DNA of 23,296 bases, from contig JBKHEN010000032.1 of assembly GCA_046540795.1 (NCBI GenBank), forward strand, positions 1 to 23,296, in the 5' to 3' direction. Of this stretch, positions 14,935 through 22,573 are shown in pieces. The position numbers were made by a program, and so were the translations under genes. The DNA is from JAAAOH01 sp046540795. GTDB lineage: Bacteria; Spirochaetota; Spirochaetia; DSM-27196; PWMO01. The notes under the pieces are model-generated. The model saw nothing but the letters and a program-made list of their open reading frames with translations, made no database searches and had not been told where the DNA came from. Positions within the stretch are counted from its first letter, which is position 1. The number at the start of each line of letters is the position of its first letter.

Positions 14935-17019
14935 ATGGACGAACGTATCAAGCACATGAGAAACATCGGCATCAGCGCCCACATCGACTCGGGCAAGACC
15001 ACTCTCACCGAGCGCATTCTCTTCTACTCGGAGAAGATCCACGCCATACACGAAGTGCGCGGAAAGGACGGCGTCGGCGCTACCATGGACTCCATGGAGC
15101 TGGAGCGGGAACGGGGTATCACCATTGCTTCGGCGGCCACCAATGTTGAGTGGAAGGGCTACCCCATTAATATCATCGATACACCGGGACACGTCGACTT
15201 CACGATAGAGGTGGAACGAGCGTTGCGCGTCCTCGACGGAGCCATCCTCGTGCTCGATTCCGTGGGTGGGGTGCAGTCGCAGACTCTCACGGTGGATCGC
15301 CAGTTGCGCCGGTACCAGGTGCCCTTTCTCGCCTTTGTGAACAAGTGCGACCGCACCGGCGCCGACCCGTACAAAGTCCGTGACCAGATCGAGGAGAAAC
15401 TCGGCCACAATGCCGTCCTCCTGCAGCTGCCCATCGGGCTCGAGGACAAGCTCGTCGGCGTCGTCGACCTGATCTCCATGAAGGCGAACTACTTCGAGGG
15501 TACCTTCGGTGAAAAGGTGCGGGAGGACGAGATTCCGGAGGCCCTTCGCGAAGAGGCGGAGCGGCGTCACGAGATGCTTCTCGACGCGGCGTCCATGTTC
15601 TCCGACGAGCTCGCCGAGGCGTACCTCGAAGGCTCGCCTTCGATCGATCAGATTCTCGAGGCGGTCCGTGTCGGCACGATTCGCCGGGAACTGCTACCCG
15701 TTTATCTCGGCTCGGCCTATAAGAACAAAGGGGTCCAGAACCTCCTCGATGCCATCGTGAACTTCCTGCCGAACCCGGCCGAGGTTACCAATACCGCCCT
15801 GGACCTCGACCGCGACGAGGCCGAGGTGCGCCTTGAGCCGGATCCGGAGAAGCCGACGGTGGCTCTTGCCTTCAAGCTGGAGGAGAACCAGTACGGACAA
15901 CTGACCTACCTGCGAGTGTATCAGGGTAGCCTGCGTAAAGGGATCGAGCTGGTCAACTCCCGTGACAAGAAGAAGATCCGCATCGGCAGGCTCATTCGCA
16001 TGCACGCAAGCACGATGAGCGACATCACCGAAGCCCCGCCGGGAGATATTGTGGCGATGTTCGGTGTCGACTGCGCCTCCGGCGACACCTTCTGTGAGCC
16101 GGGGATCAACTACTCCATGACGTCGATGTTTGTGCCGAACCCGGTGATCTCCCTGGCGCTCGCAGCCAAGGATCGGGCGTCCGAGGAGAACATGAGTAAG
16201 GCGCTCAATCGGTTCTCGAAGGAGGATCCGACCTTCCGTACCTATGTGGACGACGAGTCGAACCAGACCATCATTCAGGGCATGGGAGAGCTGCATCTCG
16301 ACGTCTACGTCGAGCGCATGCGGCGGGAATACCTGGCGAACGTGGAGACCGGTGTCCCGCAGGTAGCCTATCGCGAGACCATTGGGCAGCATGCGGAGTT
16401 CGACTATACGCACAAGAAACAGACCGGCGGCGCCGGGCAGTTCGGCCGGGTGGTAGGTTACATCGAGCCCACGTCGGAGTCATATGAGTTCGTCAACGAG
16501 ATCAAAGGCGGTGTCATACCGCAGGAATACATCCCGGCCTGTGATCACGGATTTCGAATCGCCACCGAAGAAGGCGAGCTCATCGGTTTTCCGGTGATCG
16601 GCGTACGAGTGGTCATCAACGACGGTGCCACGCATCCGGTTGATTCCTCCGAGATGGCGTTCCAGGCTGCGGCGATCGGCGCGTTCCGGCAGGTCTACAA
16701 GAAGGCCAAACCCCATATTCTGGAGCCGATCATGAAGGTGGTGGTCGAAGGACCTACCGAGTACCAGGGTAGCATGTTCGGCAGCCTGAACCAGCGCCGG
16801 GGCATTATCCTGAGCTCATCGGAGAACGGAGCGGTGTCTATGGTAGAGGCGGAAGTGCCGCTGTCGGAAATGTTCGGTTATTCCACGGTTATTCGCTCGC
16901 TGACGCAGGGGAAAGCCGAGTTCTCCATGGAATTTCTGAAGTATGCTAAGGTGCCTCAAAGCATCGCGGAAGAGCTGATACAGGAGTATCAGCGCAGAAA
17001 GAGCGCGCAGAAGAAATAA
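14935..17019 (+). CDS. fusA: Elongation factor G, EF-G1 of the spirochaete/mitochondrial type
   Basis: This 694-aa ribosomal translocase GTPase has all G motifs: G1 AHIDSGKTT (15-23), G2 within RERGITIAS (59-66), G3 DTPGHVDF (82-89), G4 NKCD (136-139) and G5 GSAYKN (259-264). Domains II-V follow at normal length, with the domain IV segment TGGAGQFGRV. The wording HIDSGKTTLTERILFYS and FTIEVERALRVLDGAILVLDSVGGVQSQ resembles mitochondrial EF-G1 and the 'spd' EF-G1 of spirochaetes and planctomycetes. In such organisms translocation and ribosome recycling can be split between EF-G1 and a separate EF-G2; this copy would be the translocase. ATG 14935 has TAGGA eight bases upstream. A P-loop ATPase gene follows 14 bases after the stop. 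Confidence 0.96.
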   Translation: MDERIKHMRNIGISAHIDSGKTTLTERILFYSEKIHAIHEVRGKDGVGATMDSMELERERGITIASAATNVEWKGYPINIIDTPGHVDFTIEVERALRVLDGAILVLDSVGGVQSQTLTVDRQLRRYQVPFLAFVNKCDRTGADPYKVRDQIEEKLGHNAVLLQLPIGLEDKLVGVVDLISMKANYFEGTFGEKVREDEIPEALREEAERRHEMLLDAASMFSDELAEAYLEGSPSIDQILEAVRVGTIRRELLPVYLGSAYKNKGVQNLLDAIVNFLPNPAEVTNTALDLDRDEAEVRLEPDPEKPTVALAFKLEENQYGQLTYLRVYQGSLRKGIELVNSRDKKKIRIGRLIRMHASTMSDITEAPPGDIVAMFGVDCASGDTFCEPGINYSMTSMFVPNPVISLALAAKDRASEENMSKALNRFSKEDPTFRTYVDDESNQTIIQGMGELHLDVYVERMRREYLANVETGVPQVAYRETIGQHAEFDYTHKKQTGGAGQFGRVVGYIEPTSESYEFVNEIKGGVIPQEYIPACDHGFRIATEEGELIGFPVIGVRVVINDGATHPVDSSEMAFQAAAIGAFRQVYKKAKPHILEPIMKVVVEGPTEYQGSMFGSLNQRRGIILSSSENGAVSMVEAEVPLSEMFGYSTVIRSLTQGKAEFSMEFLKYAKVPQSIAEELIQEYQRRKSAQKK

Positions 17020-17033
17020 GGAGCAGGATACCC

Positions 17034-17735
17034 ATGGTAAAAGCAGAGCTCGTGAAGCGAAGCCCCCTCCGGATCCTCGAGCGGTCCATCCACGGCGGCC
17101 TCTCGGCCGGGAGCATCGGCGCGATTGCCTCACCGAAGGGTGTAGGCAAGACGGCGTGCCTGGTCCACATGGCCACCGATCAGTTGTTTCAGAGTAAGCA
17201 CGTCATACACGTATCGTTTGCCGGGCGAACAGATCATATCATCAATTGGTACGAGGACATCTTCAAGGAGATCGCCCGCAAGCGCAATCTCGATAATGCC
17301 ATGTCGGTGCACGATGAGCTCATAAGAAACCGCGTGGTCATGAACTTCTCTCAGGAAGGCGTCGGGGCGGATCAGGTGCTGCGCAGCGTGAAGGCCATGA
17401 TCCACGAGGGCCGCTTCGCCGCGGACCTGATCATTTTCGACGGCTATAGTTTCGCCAAGGGCTCGGTCGATGATTTTCGCAAGATCAAAGCGTTTGCCGC
17501 CGAGCTAGGTCTTGCCGTGTGGTTCAGTGCAAGCCTTCCCGACGAGCAGGCCGACGAGCACGGGGTGCCCTGTCTGCTGGGCTCCTACCTCGGTGAGATC
17601 GACGTGGTGATAACGCTGAGCCCGGAGACCGGGTATGTGAAGCTCACGCTCGTGAAGGACTACGACCATTACCCGCAGGAGGACCTGCATTTGAGGCTAG
17701 ACCCGCGGACTCTTCTCATAGCGGAGGGAGACTAG
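17034..17735 (+). CDS. RecA-like P-loop ATPase of unknown function
   Basis: The 233-aa product begins with an amphipathic N-terminal segment, then IHGGLSAGSIGAIASPKGVGKT, a strand-loop-helix with Walker A at SPKGVGKT (33-40). Walker B is DLIIFDGYSF (131-140). The layout (Walker A near the N-terminus, LDxx-rich helices, Walker B, then FAAELGLAVWFSASL resembling a sensor strand) fits the RecA/KaiC/DnaB group rather than AAA+. It is about the size of a single KaiC-like domain with no DNA-binding domain visible. I do not recognise a named family. The 14-base gap after EF-G1 and AAGGAG overlapping the EF-G stop suggest co-transcription and possibly a translation-linked role (inference). Confidence 0.85.
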   Translation: MVKAELVKRSPLRILERSIHGGLSAGSIGAIASPKGVGKTACLVHMATDQLFQSKHVIHVSFAGRTDHIINWYEDIFKEIARKRNLDNAMSVHDELIRNRVVMNFSQEGVGADQVLRSVKAMIHEGRFAADLIIFDGYSFAKGSVDDFRKIKAFAAELGLAVWFSASLPDEQADEHGVPCLLGSYLGEIDVVITLSPETGYVKLTLVKDYDHYPQEDLHLRLDPRTLLIAEGD

Positions 17736-17738
17736 GAG

Positions 17739-17894
17739 GTATCTCGCAGCTTGTTGCAGGGGGTATGGCAAGCCGACACGGTGAAAGAGATTAGCCGATG
17801 GCCCCCGCGCCGAGTGCAGCTTTTTCGGCACAGTGCGCGCAATTCGTCTTAGCGTTGTTCTTTAGGCGGAATCCTGCAACAAGCTCGTCGATAC
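17739..17894. repeat. 156-bp element with imperfect terminal inverted repeats (MITE-like candidate)
   Basis: A perfect 13-base inverted repeat, AGCTTGTTGCAGG (17748-17760) and CCTGCAACAAGCT (17873-17885), extends outward after four mismatches to GTATC (17739-17743) and GATAC (17890-17894). That gives 22-base ends matching at 18 positions around 112 internal bases. It fills almost the whole gap between the ATPase stop (17735) and the nth stop (17900). I see no clear target-site duplication. The spacing is too long for a simple terminator. On the minus strand it holds a short open frame ending at 17791, probably fortuitous. Confidence 0.5.
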
Positions 17895-17899
17895 TAAAG

Positions 17900-18589
17900 T
17901 CAGCGCGAGCGCTCGACACCCACCCGAGGACAACCCTCGAAAAGGGGGCACCGGCTGCACCACGGTGAGACCGGTGTACAGATGCGTTGCCCGAAGCGGA
18001 CGAAAAGCTCGTTGATTGAGGTCCACTCATCCCGGGGAAACTCCTCCTCGAGGCCCCACTCCGTTTGCTCGGGCGTGCGCGTGGAGACGAGGCCGAGGCG
18101 GTTTGCAATGCGGTGTACATGGGTATCAACGCAGATCGCCGGTGTACCGAAGCCGAGGCCGAGTACCAGGTTGGCCGTCTTACGTCCCACCCCCGGGAGC
18201 TTTAGAAGCTCATCCCGGTTGGTCGGGACCTTACCCCTATAGCGCTCGGTAAGGGTACGGGCAATGCTTCCGATGTTTCTTGCCTTCGTGTTGTAGAAAC
18301 CTGCCGGGTAAATGAGCTCTGCAATTTCGCCGGCGGAGAGTCGGGCCATCTCCTCAGGCGTAGCAGCTCGTGCGAATAAGCGGTTGCTTGCCGCGGTAGT
18401 TACCCGGTCCTGGGTGCGCAGCGAAATCAGCGTGGAAACGAGTATGCGAAACGGTTCGGGATGCCGGCCGGCGATCTCGCTCACCGAAGGCAGCTGTGCC
18501 CGGCCGAGCGTATCTCTCAGGGCACGGAGGACGGTGCTCCCGTCGAGGCTATTCCTCCTCGAGGTCTTCGTCGACCGACGGCTCGGCAT
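17900..18589 (-). CDS. nth: Endonuclease III (DNA glycosylase/AP lyase)
   Basis: This base-excision repair enzyme removes oxidised pyrimidines and nicks the abasic site. The helix-hairpin-helix LPGVGRKTANLVLG contains the catalytic lysine (Lys137 from this start), and VDTHVHR supplies the catalytic aspartate (Asp155). The C-terminal C-x6-C-x2-C-x5-C (ICTPVSPWCSRC, then PLFEGC) binds the [4Fe-4S] cluster. The start is uncertain: ATG 18589 gives 229 aa, ATG 18613 gives 237 aa, and both overlap the end of carD. Neither has a strong ribosome-binding site, so translational coupling to carD is likely. The extra N-terminal ~20 residues are basic and lie outside the conserved fold. Confidence 0.93.
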   Translation of the reverse strand: MPSRRSTKTSRRNSLDGSTVLRALRDTLGRAQLPSVSEIAGRHPEPFRILVSTLISLRTQDRVTTAASNRLFARAATPEEMARLSAGEIAELIYPAGFYNTKARNIGSIARTLTERYRGKVPTNRDELLKLPGVGRKTANLVLGLGFGTPAICVDTHVHRIANRLGLVSTRTPEQTEWGLEEEFPRDEWTSINELFVRFGQRICTPVSPWCSRCPLFEGCPRVGVERSR

Positions 18590-19190
18590 CGCTTTCGGTT
18601 TCCGGTGCGGCATCGGCCCCGGGCCGGGAGTCGGCCCCTTGTTCCGGCTGCTCGCCGGCCGCGGGTTTGGCCGGGTGCTCCGTCTCGAGCTTGTTGAACA
18701 CGAGCTGTTCGACCTCGGACTTCGGCTTATTCAGGGAAAAGGAGACCTCGTCCACCAGCAGCCGAAGCGCGCTGTCGAAGAGCTTGCGCTCGAGGATGGG
18801 CAGCTCCTTGATCTTGCTGCGATGGTACAGGGTGCGCACGACGGTGGCGATGTCGGTGACGCTCCCCTGCTTGAGCAGATCGAGGTTCATCTGGTAGCGC
18901 ATTTTCCAGTCCGCCGTGACCGGCTCGTACTCTTCGGAAATGAGCTTGAGCGCCCGGTTGGCTTCCTTCCGGGGAACAATGGGCCGAATGCCGAGCTCCT
19001 CCGCCTTGTCCACGGGGACCATGACGGTCATGTCGGTGACATCGAGATAAATTACGTAGTACAGGAGCGTGTGACCCTGAAACTCACGCTCCTCGATGGA
19101 ATCGATTCGCCCAACCCCCTGCAGAGGATAGACGACATGCTGTTTCTCTTGAAACTTCGTTTTCCCGGGCGTATTCGTACTCTTTCCCAT
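18549..19190 (-). CDS. CarD/CdnL-family RNA polymerase-binding transcription regulator
   Basis: The 213-aa product begins with the RNA-polymerase-interaction (Tudor-like) domain of the CarD_CdnL_TRCF family: FQEKQHVVYPLQGVGRIDSI, then YYVIYLDVTDMTVMVPV (about 12-75). A helical DNA-binding domain follows with VTADWKMRYQMNLDLLKQGS (91-110), whose Trp95 matches the tryptophan that wedges into the upstream edge of the promoter bubble. Such proteins stabilise open complexes at rRNA and many other promoters. Unusually, a disordered acidic tail of about 43 residues (171-213, ending in EDLEEE) follows; typical CdnL proteins of about 160 aa lack it. The promoter lies so close that the mRNA appears leaderless. 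The end overlaps nth. Confidence 0.93.
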   Translation of the reverse strand: MGKSTNTPGKTKFQEKQHVVYPLQGVGRIDSIEEREFQGHTLLYYVIYLDVTDMTVMVPVDKAEELGIRPIVPRKEANRALKLISEEYEPVTADWKMRYQMNLDLLKQGSVTDIATVVRTLYHRSKIKELPILERKLFDSALRLLVDEVSFSLNKPKSEVEQLVFNKLETEHPAKPAAGEQPEQGADSRPGADAAPETESDAEPSVDEDLEEE

Positions 19191-19197
19191 TTTCGCT

Positions 19198-19227
19198 AAT
19201 ATAGCCCGGAAATCGGTGGTCAGTCAA
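19198..19227 (-). promoter_or_regulatory. carD promoter, predicted to give a leaderless mRNA
   Basis: On the minus strand TTGACT (19227-19222) and TATATT (19203-19198) are 18 bases apart. Only seven bases (19197-19191) separate the -10 box from ATG 19190, so transcription should begin at or next to the A of the start codon. No Shine-Dalgarno sequence precedes the ATG. Confidence 0.7.
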
Positions 19228-19238
19228 ACGGAGCGAAC

Positions 19239-19567
19239 ATGCATAAGCCCCGCGCCCGGTTGGGCTTCTTCCTGCTTTTCGTGGTACCGGGGATACCGAA
19301 GGATGTGCTCTGCTACTTCGGAGGGATCGCGCCGCTGCGTTTCGTTCCGTTCATGTTCCTATCCATGGCCGGACGTCTGCCCGCGATCGTCGGAAGCACG
19401 ATAATGGGAGACGCGGCGCGGGAGGGTAACCGGCTTTGTCGGCTAGTCTCTTTGTCCTTGCCGTGGCGTTCTTGGCGGCGGGGTTGTTCTATCGGGAAGG
19501 AATCGCCGACACGGTGGAGAAATGGGCTCACGGCCGCGCTGTGAAGCCGACCGGCAACCGGCGGTGA
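19239..19567 (+). pseudogene. Frameshifted C-terminal remnant of a TVP38/DedA-like (VTT domain) membrane protein
   Basis: The first frame (ATG 19239, with GGAG upstream) gives FFLLFVVPGIPKDVLCYFGG, then PFMFLSMAGRLPAIVGSTIMG, the membrane-reentrant signature of the C-terminal half of TVP38/TMEM64/DedA-like proteins. After about codon 64 (near 19424-19432) the sense shifts to another frame, open from 19430 to TGA 19565-19567. That frame encodes SLFVLAVAFLAAGLFYR, a plausible last transmembrane helix with an ordinary soluble tail. A one-base deletion would explain the break. The N-terminal ~100 residues of such proteins are missing: only 48 bases separate this start from carD. Truncation plus frameshift make it a decayed gene; a sequencing error could explain only the frameshift. 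Its end overlaps the convergent binding-protein gene by 40 bases. Confidence 0.7.
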
Positions 19568-21201
19568 AGGTCTCCGGCAGTGCCGGGAAGCGGCCGACGC
19601 CCTGCGAGCTCGAGATACTTGTAAGGGTGGATGTCGAGGGAGTTGGAATACCATCCCTCCACCCGATTGAGATCGATGAGGTTGATCGCCGGCGTGTGAC
19701 TGACCGGTAGAACCACCGCCGAGTCCAGTAACCGCTGCTCACTCTCGGCGAGGGTCTGGAACCGGCGGTTTCCGGTCTGGCTCATCGAGGTACGAAGCAG
19801 CTCGTCGAACTCCTCGTCGGCAAAGCCCGAATCGTTGAGGTTGCTGCGGCTGGTCCACATCTGGAGAAAGGTAAGCGGGTCCGCGAAATCTCCGATCCAG
19901 CTGATCTGACCGACGGTGTACTCGTCGTCGGAAAGGGAGTCGAAGTAGTTGTCGTACGCTCTGGTCTCGATCTCCACATCCACATCGAGATGCTCGCGCC
20001 AGGATTCCACCATCAGGGTGGTCACCGGATCGGCCTCCGCCCCGCGCGGCATGCGTACGACGATCGGTCCGAGGTCTTCTCCTGCCGGATGGCCCTCCTC
20101 TGCGAGGGTTTCGAGCGCATCGTCGATACGTTGCTCGCGAATGCCCTCCACCTCCGGATAGAGGGGAATGGAGGGTACCAGGGTGTCGGCGGGGATGAAG
20201 TGCAGGTCCTCGCTGCGCATCTGCTCGAGCGGAAGAAGCCGTAGCAGGGCGCGGCGGACCCGTGGATTCTCCAGTCCGGGGCGGCCGGTGTTGAGAAAGA
20301 AGTAGGTGGTGGCAAAGAGTGGATTCACCTGTATCGTATCCTCGTATTTGACGCGCTCGAGGTCCATGCCGCCCGCCACCCAGTCTATCTCTTCGTCGTT
20401 GAACGCCTCGGTGATGTCCCCGGGATCATCTCCGAATACGAAGCGCAGCCGGGGGATAGAAACGTTTCGGCGATCCCAGTAGTACTCGTTCTCCTCGAGG
20501 ACAATCTCCTCGTCGTCGTGACGGTCCATTCGGTACGGACCGTTGGTGATGAGCTCGGGAAGGTCCTCTACATCGTCGGCGGCACGCATGTCCGGATGCA
20601 ACGCCGAGAAACTGTGATGGCAGAGGATGTCTACGAAATGTGTCGCCGGGTGCTCAAGCTCCACGCGCAGGACGTCGGCGCTTTCGACATAGATACCCAC
20701 GGTGTCGGGGTCGGTTTCCTCCCCGGTGCGATACTCCTCTGCCCCTTCGATGATATCGAAGAGAAACGAGTAGGCCGAATCATTGCGAGGGTCGACGAGC
20801 TCGAGCCAGGTGTCCCTGAAATGCTCGGCGAGCACGGCGTCGCCGTTGGAGTACCGGGCGTCCTGTCGCAAATAGAAGCGGTAGGTGAGGCCGTCCGGGC
20901 TGGATTCCCATCTCTCGGCCACGCCCGGGACGGGATCGAGGGTCAGCGGATGATAGCTCACCAAGCCTTCGTACAACGCCGTATAGATCTGGGCCTCGGT
21001 TGAGGTGAAGCTCTCAAGCGGATCGAACTGAATCTCGCTGTGGAGGTAGGCGGTAACGAACTCGCTCTCGGTATCCGTTTCGCTCTGTTGGTTGCCCGGC
21101 CTCTGGCCTTCGTCGTTCCCTTCGTCCTGCGCCGAGGCAGAGACGGGTAGAACCGCAAGCAGAACCCCGACCCATATGGATGCGTTCGGCAAAGCCTTCA
21201 T
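19528..21201 (-). CDS. Oligopeptide-type ABC transporter solute-binding protein (OppA/SBP_bac_5)
   Basis: The 557-aa exported protein has a signal peptide (WVGVLLAVLPVSASA, cut after about Ala24) and an acidic, low-complexity linker. The family-5 binding fold follows: FDPLESFTSTEAQIYTALYEGLVSY, then VPGVAERWESSPDGLTYRFYLR with the signature A-E-x-W-x-x-S-x-D-G, ITNGPYRM, and ISWIGDFADPLTFLQMWTS near the C-terminus. These proteins capture peptides or other solutes for Opp/Dpp permeases, but no permease or ATPase gene is present in this window, so the transport partner and substrate are unknown. GGAGA five bases before ATG 21201 supports the start. A TATAGT box (minus strand, 21223-21218) may belong to its promoter. 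Confidence 0.92.
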   Translation of the reverse strand: MKALPNASIWVGVLLAVLPVSASAQDEGNDEGQRPGNQQSETDTESEFVTAYLHSEIQFDPLESFTSTEAQIYTALYEGLVSYHPLTLDPVPGVAERWESSPDGLTYRFYLRQDARYSNGDAVLAEHFRDTWLELVDPRNDSAYSFLFDIIEGAEEYRTGEETDPDTVGIYVESADVLRVELEHPATHFVDILCHHSFSALHPDMRAADDVEDLPELITNGPYRMDRHDDEEIVLEENEYYWDRRNVSIPRLRFVFGDDPGDITEAFNDEEIDWVAGGMDLERVKYEDTIQVNPLFATTYFFLNTGRPGLENPRVRRALLRLLPLEQMRSEDLHFIPADTLVPSIPLYPEVEGIREQRIDDALETLAEEGHPAGEDLGPIVVRMPRGAEADPVTTLMVESWREHLDVDVEIETRAYDNYFDSLSDDEYTVGQISWIGDFADPLTFLQMWTSRSNLNDSGFADEEFDELLRTSMSQTGNRRFQTLAESEQRLLDSAVVLPVSHTPAINLIDLNRVEGWYSNSLDIHPYKYLELAGRRPLPGTAGDLHRRLPVGFTARP

Positions 21202-21264
21202 GCAATCTCCGGTCTCTACTATAGCAGCTTCATCGCCGCCGTGAAACCGTCGCCGCGTCGGCGG

Positions 21265-22509
21265 TTACATCCCTCCTCGCTCATCGATCCGGCCATACCG
21301 ATCGATCCGGGTCACCAGCCGCTTTAGTCCCTCCCGAAGGGCCTCCGGCTCCTTGAGGAACGAGACGACGAGCGCGGTCTCGGCGTCAATATCGTAGAGG
21401 TATCCCGGATGCGTGTACACCCGCGCCTCCCGCACCAGGTCCTCGGCCAGCTCCGCGTCGTCCAGGCGCTCGCCGCCCCGTACGCGAAGGACGCAGTGGA
21501 TGCCGGCGGTAGGGAGGACCGGTTCGAGTCGACGCGAGCGCTCGAGAACAGAGAGGCAGAGGTGACGACGGCGGTCGAGCTCGGCGACCATGTCCCGGCG
21601 AAACGCGGCCCCCTCCTCGAAGAGGGTGGGGAGCACCGCCTGGGATACGCTCGAGGCATTGAGATACATGTCATTGGCGATTTCCAGCACCGAAAGGAGT
21701 TCCTCTCGAAGGTCCGGCGGCCCCGTCACGAGCAGCCAGCTGAGCTTCAGATCGGGACAGGCGAACATCTTGGAGACCCCGTTCAGGGTAATGCAGAGCA
21801 CATCCTCGGCCCGCTCCGCCGGTAAGGTGTGCGGAGGCTCCGGCGCATAGACGAACTCGCTGAAAACCTCGTCGAAGAGAAGGGGAATGCCGCGCTCCCG
21901 CGCCGTGCCCAATAGCCGATCGATGCTCTCGTTGTCGAGTCGGGTGCCCGTAGGGTTGTTCGGCGATATGGCCACCAGGAGGCCCACACGTTCCGAAAGC
22001 GCAGCAAGAGATCGGGGGTTCGGTTGCGCACGGTGGTCGAGATCGAGGTCGTAATGCTCGACCTCCAGCTCGTTGAACTCGGCTATGAACTCGAACAAGG
22101 GGTACACGGGTCGCGGAAGGGCCACGCTTTGGTTGCGTTCGAGCATACGGTTGAATACCAGGTTGTACCCCTCCGAAGCGGAAGCGGTAACGATGAGCTG
22201 CTCGGGGCTTACCGGCAGCCCCCGTTCCCGGTAATGCCGAGCGACGGCTTCTCGTGCGGTCGGACTGCCGCGCGGGTCGGGAGCGTAGGGACGGGAGGAC
22301 GGGTAATCGGCGAGCGCACGCGAGAGGATGTTTGCGGGAAATAGCAGGCCGTTTCGGTGAAAGTTGGTGTCGATCAGATCTATGAACTCCGGATCCTCCT
22401 CGGCTTTCTCGCGGGCGATCTCGAGTGAGGTCTTCTCGGTGACATGATGGTGGATGTGTTCGTGTTCTTCGTCGTGCCCGTGCTCGTCCCTGTGCTCGTC
22501 CTCGTGCAT
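21265..22509 (-). CDS. Class I/II PLP aminotransferase with histidine-rich N-terminus
   Basis: This 414-aa fold-type I aminotransferase has YAPDPRGSPTAREAVARHY (substrate/PLP strand region), VTASASEGYNLVF, SPNNPTGT (182-189), LLFDEVFSEFVY with Asp213 for the PLP ring nitrogen, and LNGVSKMFACPDLKLSW with the Schiff-base Lys247. The start is ATG 22509, with CGGAG six bases upstream; a GTG at 22530 overlaps that site. The exact substrate is not clear; the alanine/aspartate branch is likely. Odd feature: residues 2-22 contain nine histidines among acidic residues (HEDEHRDEHGHDEEHEHIHH and on), a possible metal-binding tail outside the catalytic fold. It is divergent from the thioredoxin-like gene and lies 63 bases upstream of the binding-protein gene. 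Confidence 0.92.
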   Translation of the reverse strand: MHEDEHRDEHGHDEEHEHIHHHVTEKTSLEIAREKAEEDPEFIDLIDTNFHRNGLLFPANILSRALADYPSSRPYAPDPRGSPTAREAVARHYRERGLPVSPEQLIVTASASEGYNLVFNRMLERNQSVALPRPVYPLFEFIAEFNELEVEHYDLDLDHRAQPNPRSLAALSERVGLLVAISPNNPTGTRLDNESIDRLLGTARERGIPLLFDEVFSEFVYAPEPPHTLPAERAEDVLCITLNGVSKMFACPDLKLSWLLVTGPPDLREELLSVLEIANDMYLNASSVSQAVLPTLFEEGAAFRRDMVAELDRRRHLCLSVLERSRRLEPVLPTAGIHCVLRVRGGERLDDAELAEDLVREARVYTHPGYLYDIDAETALVVSFLKEPEALREGLKRLVTRIDRYGRIDERGGM

Positions 22510-22573
22510 GGCGGGCTCCGAGTGTATCACGCTGATGCTTGACCGGGACAGCCGGTTTCACTACCGTTGAGCC

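Noticed and set aside
17739..17894. Integron attC site
   Set aside because: The inverted ends do not carry the GTTRRRY/RYYYAAC core pair, and no integrase or cassette array is present.
17739..17894. Simple intrinsic terminator for the ATPase gene
   Set aside because: The arms are 112 bases apart and no T-run follows them.
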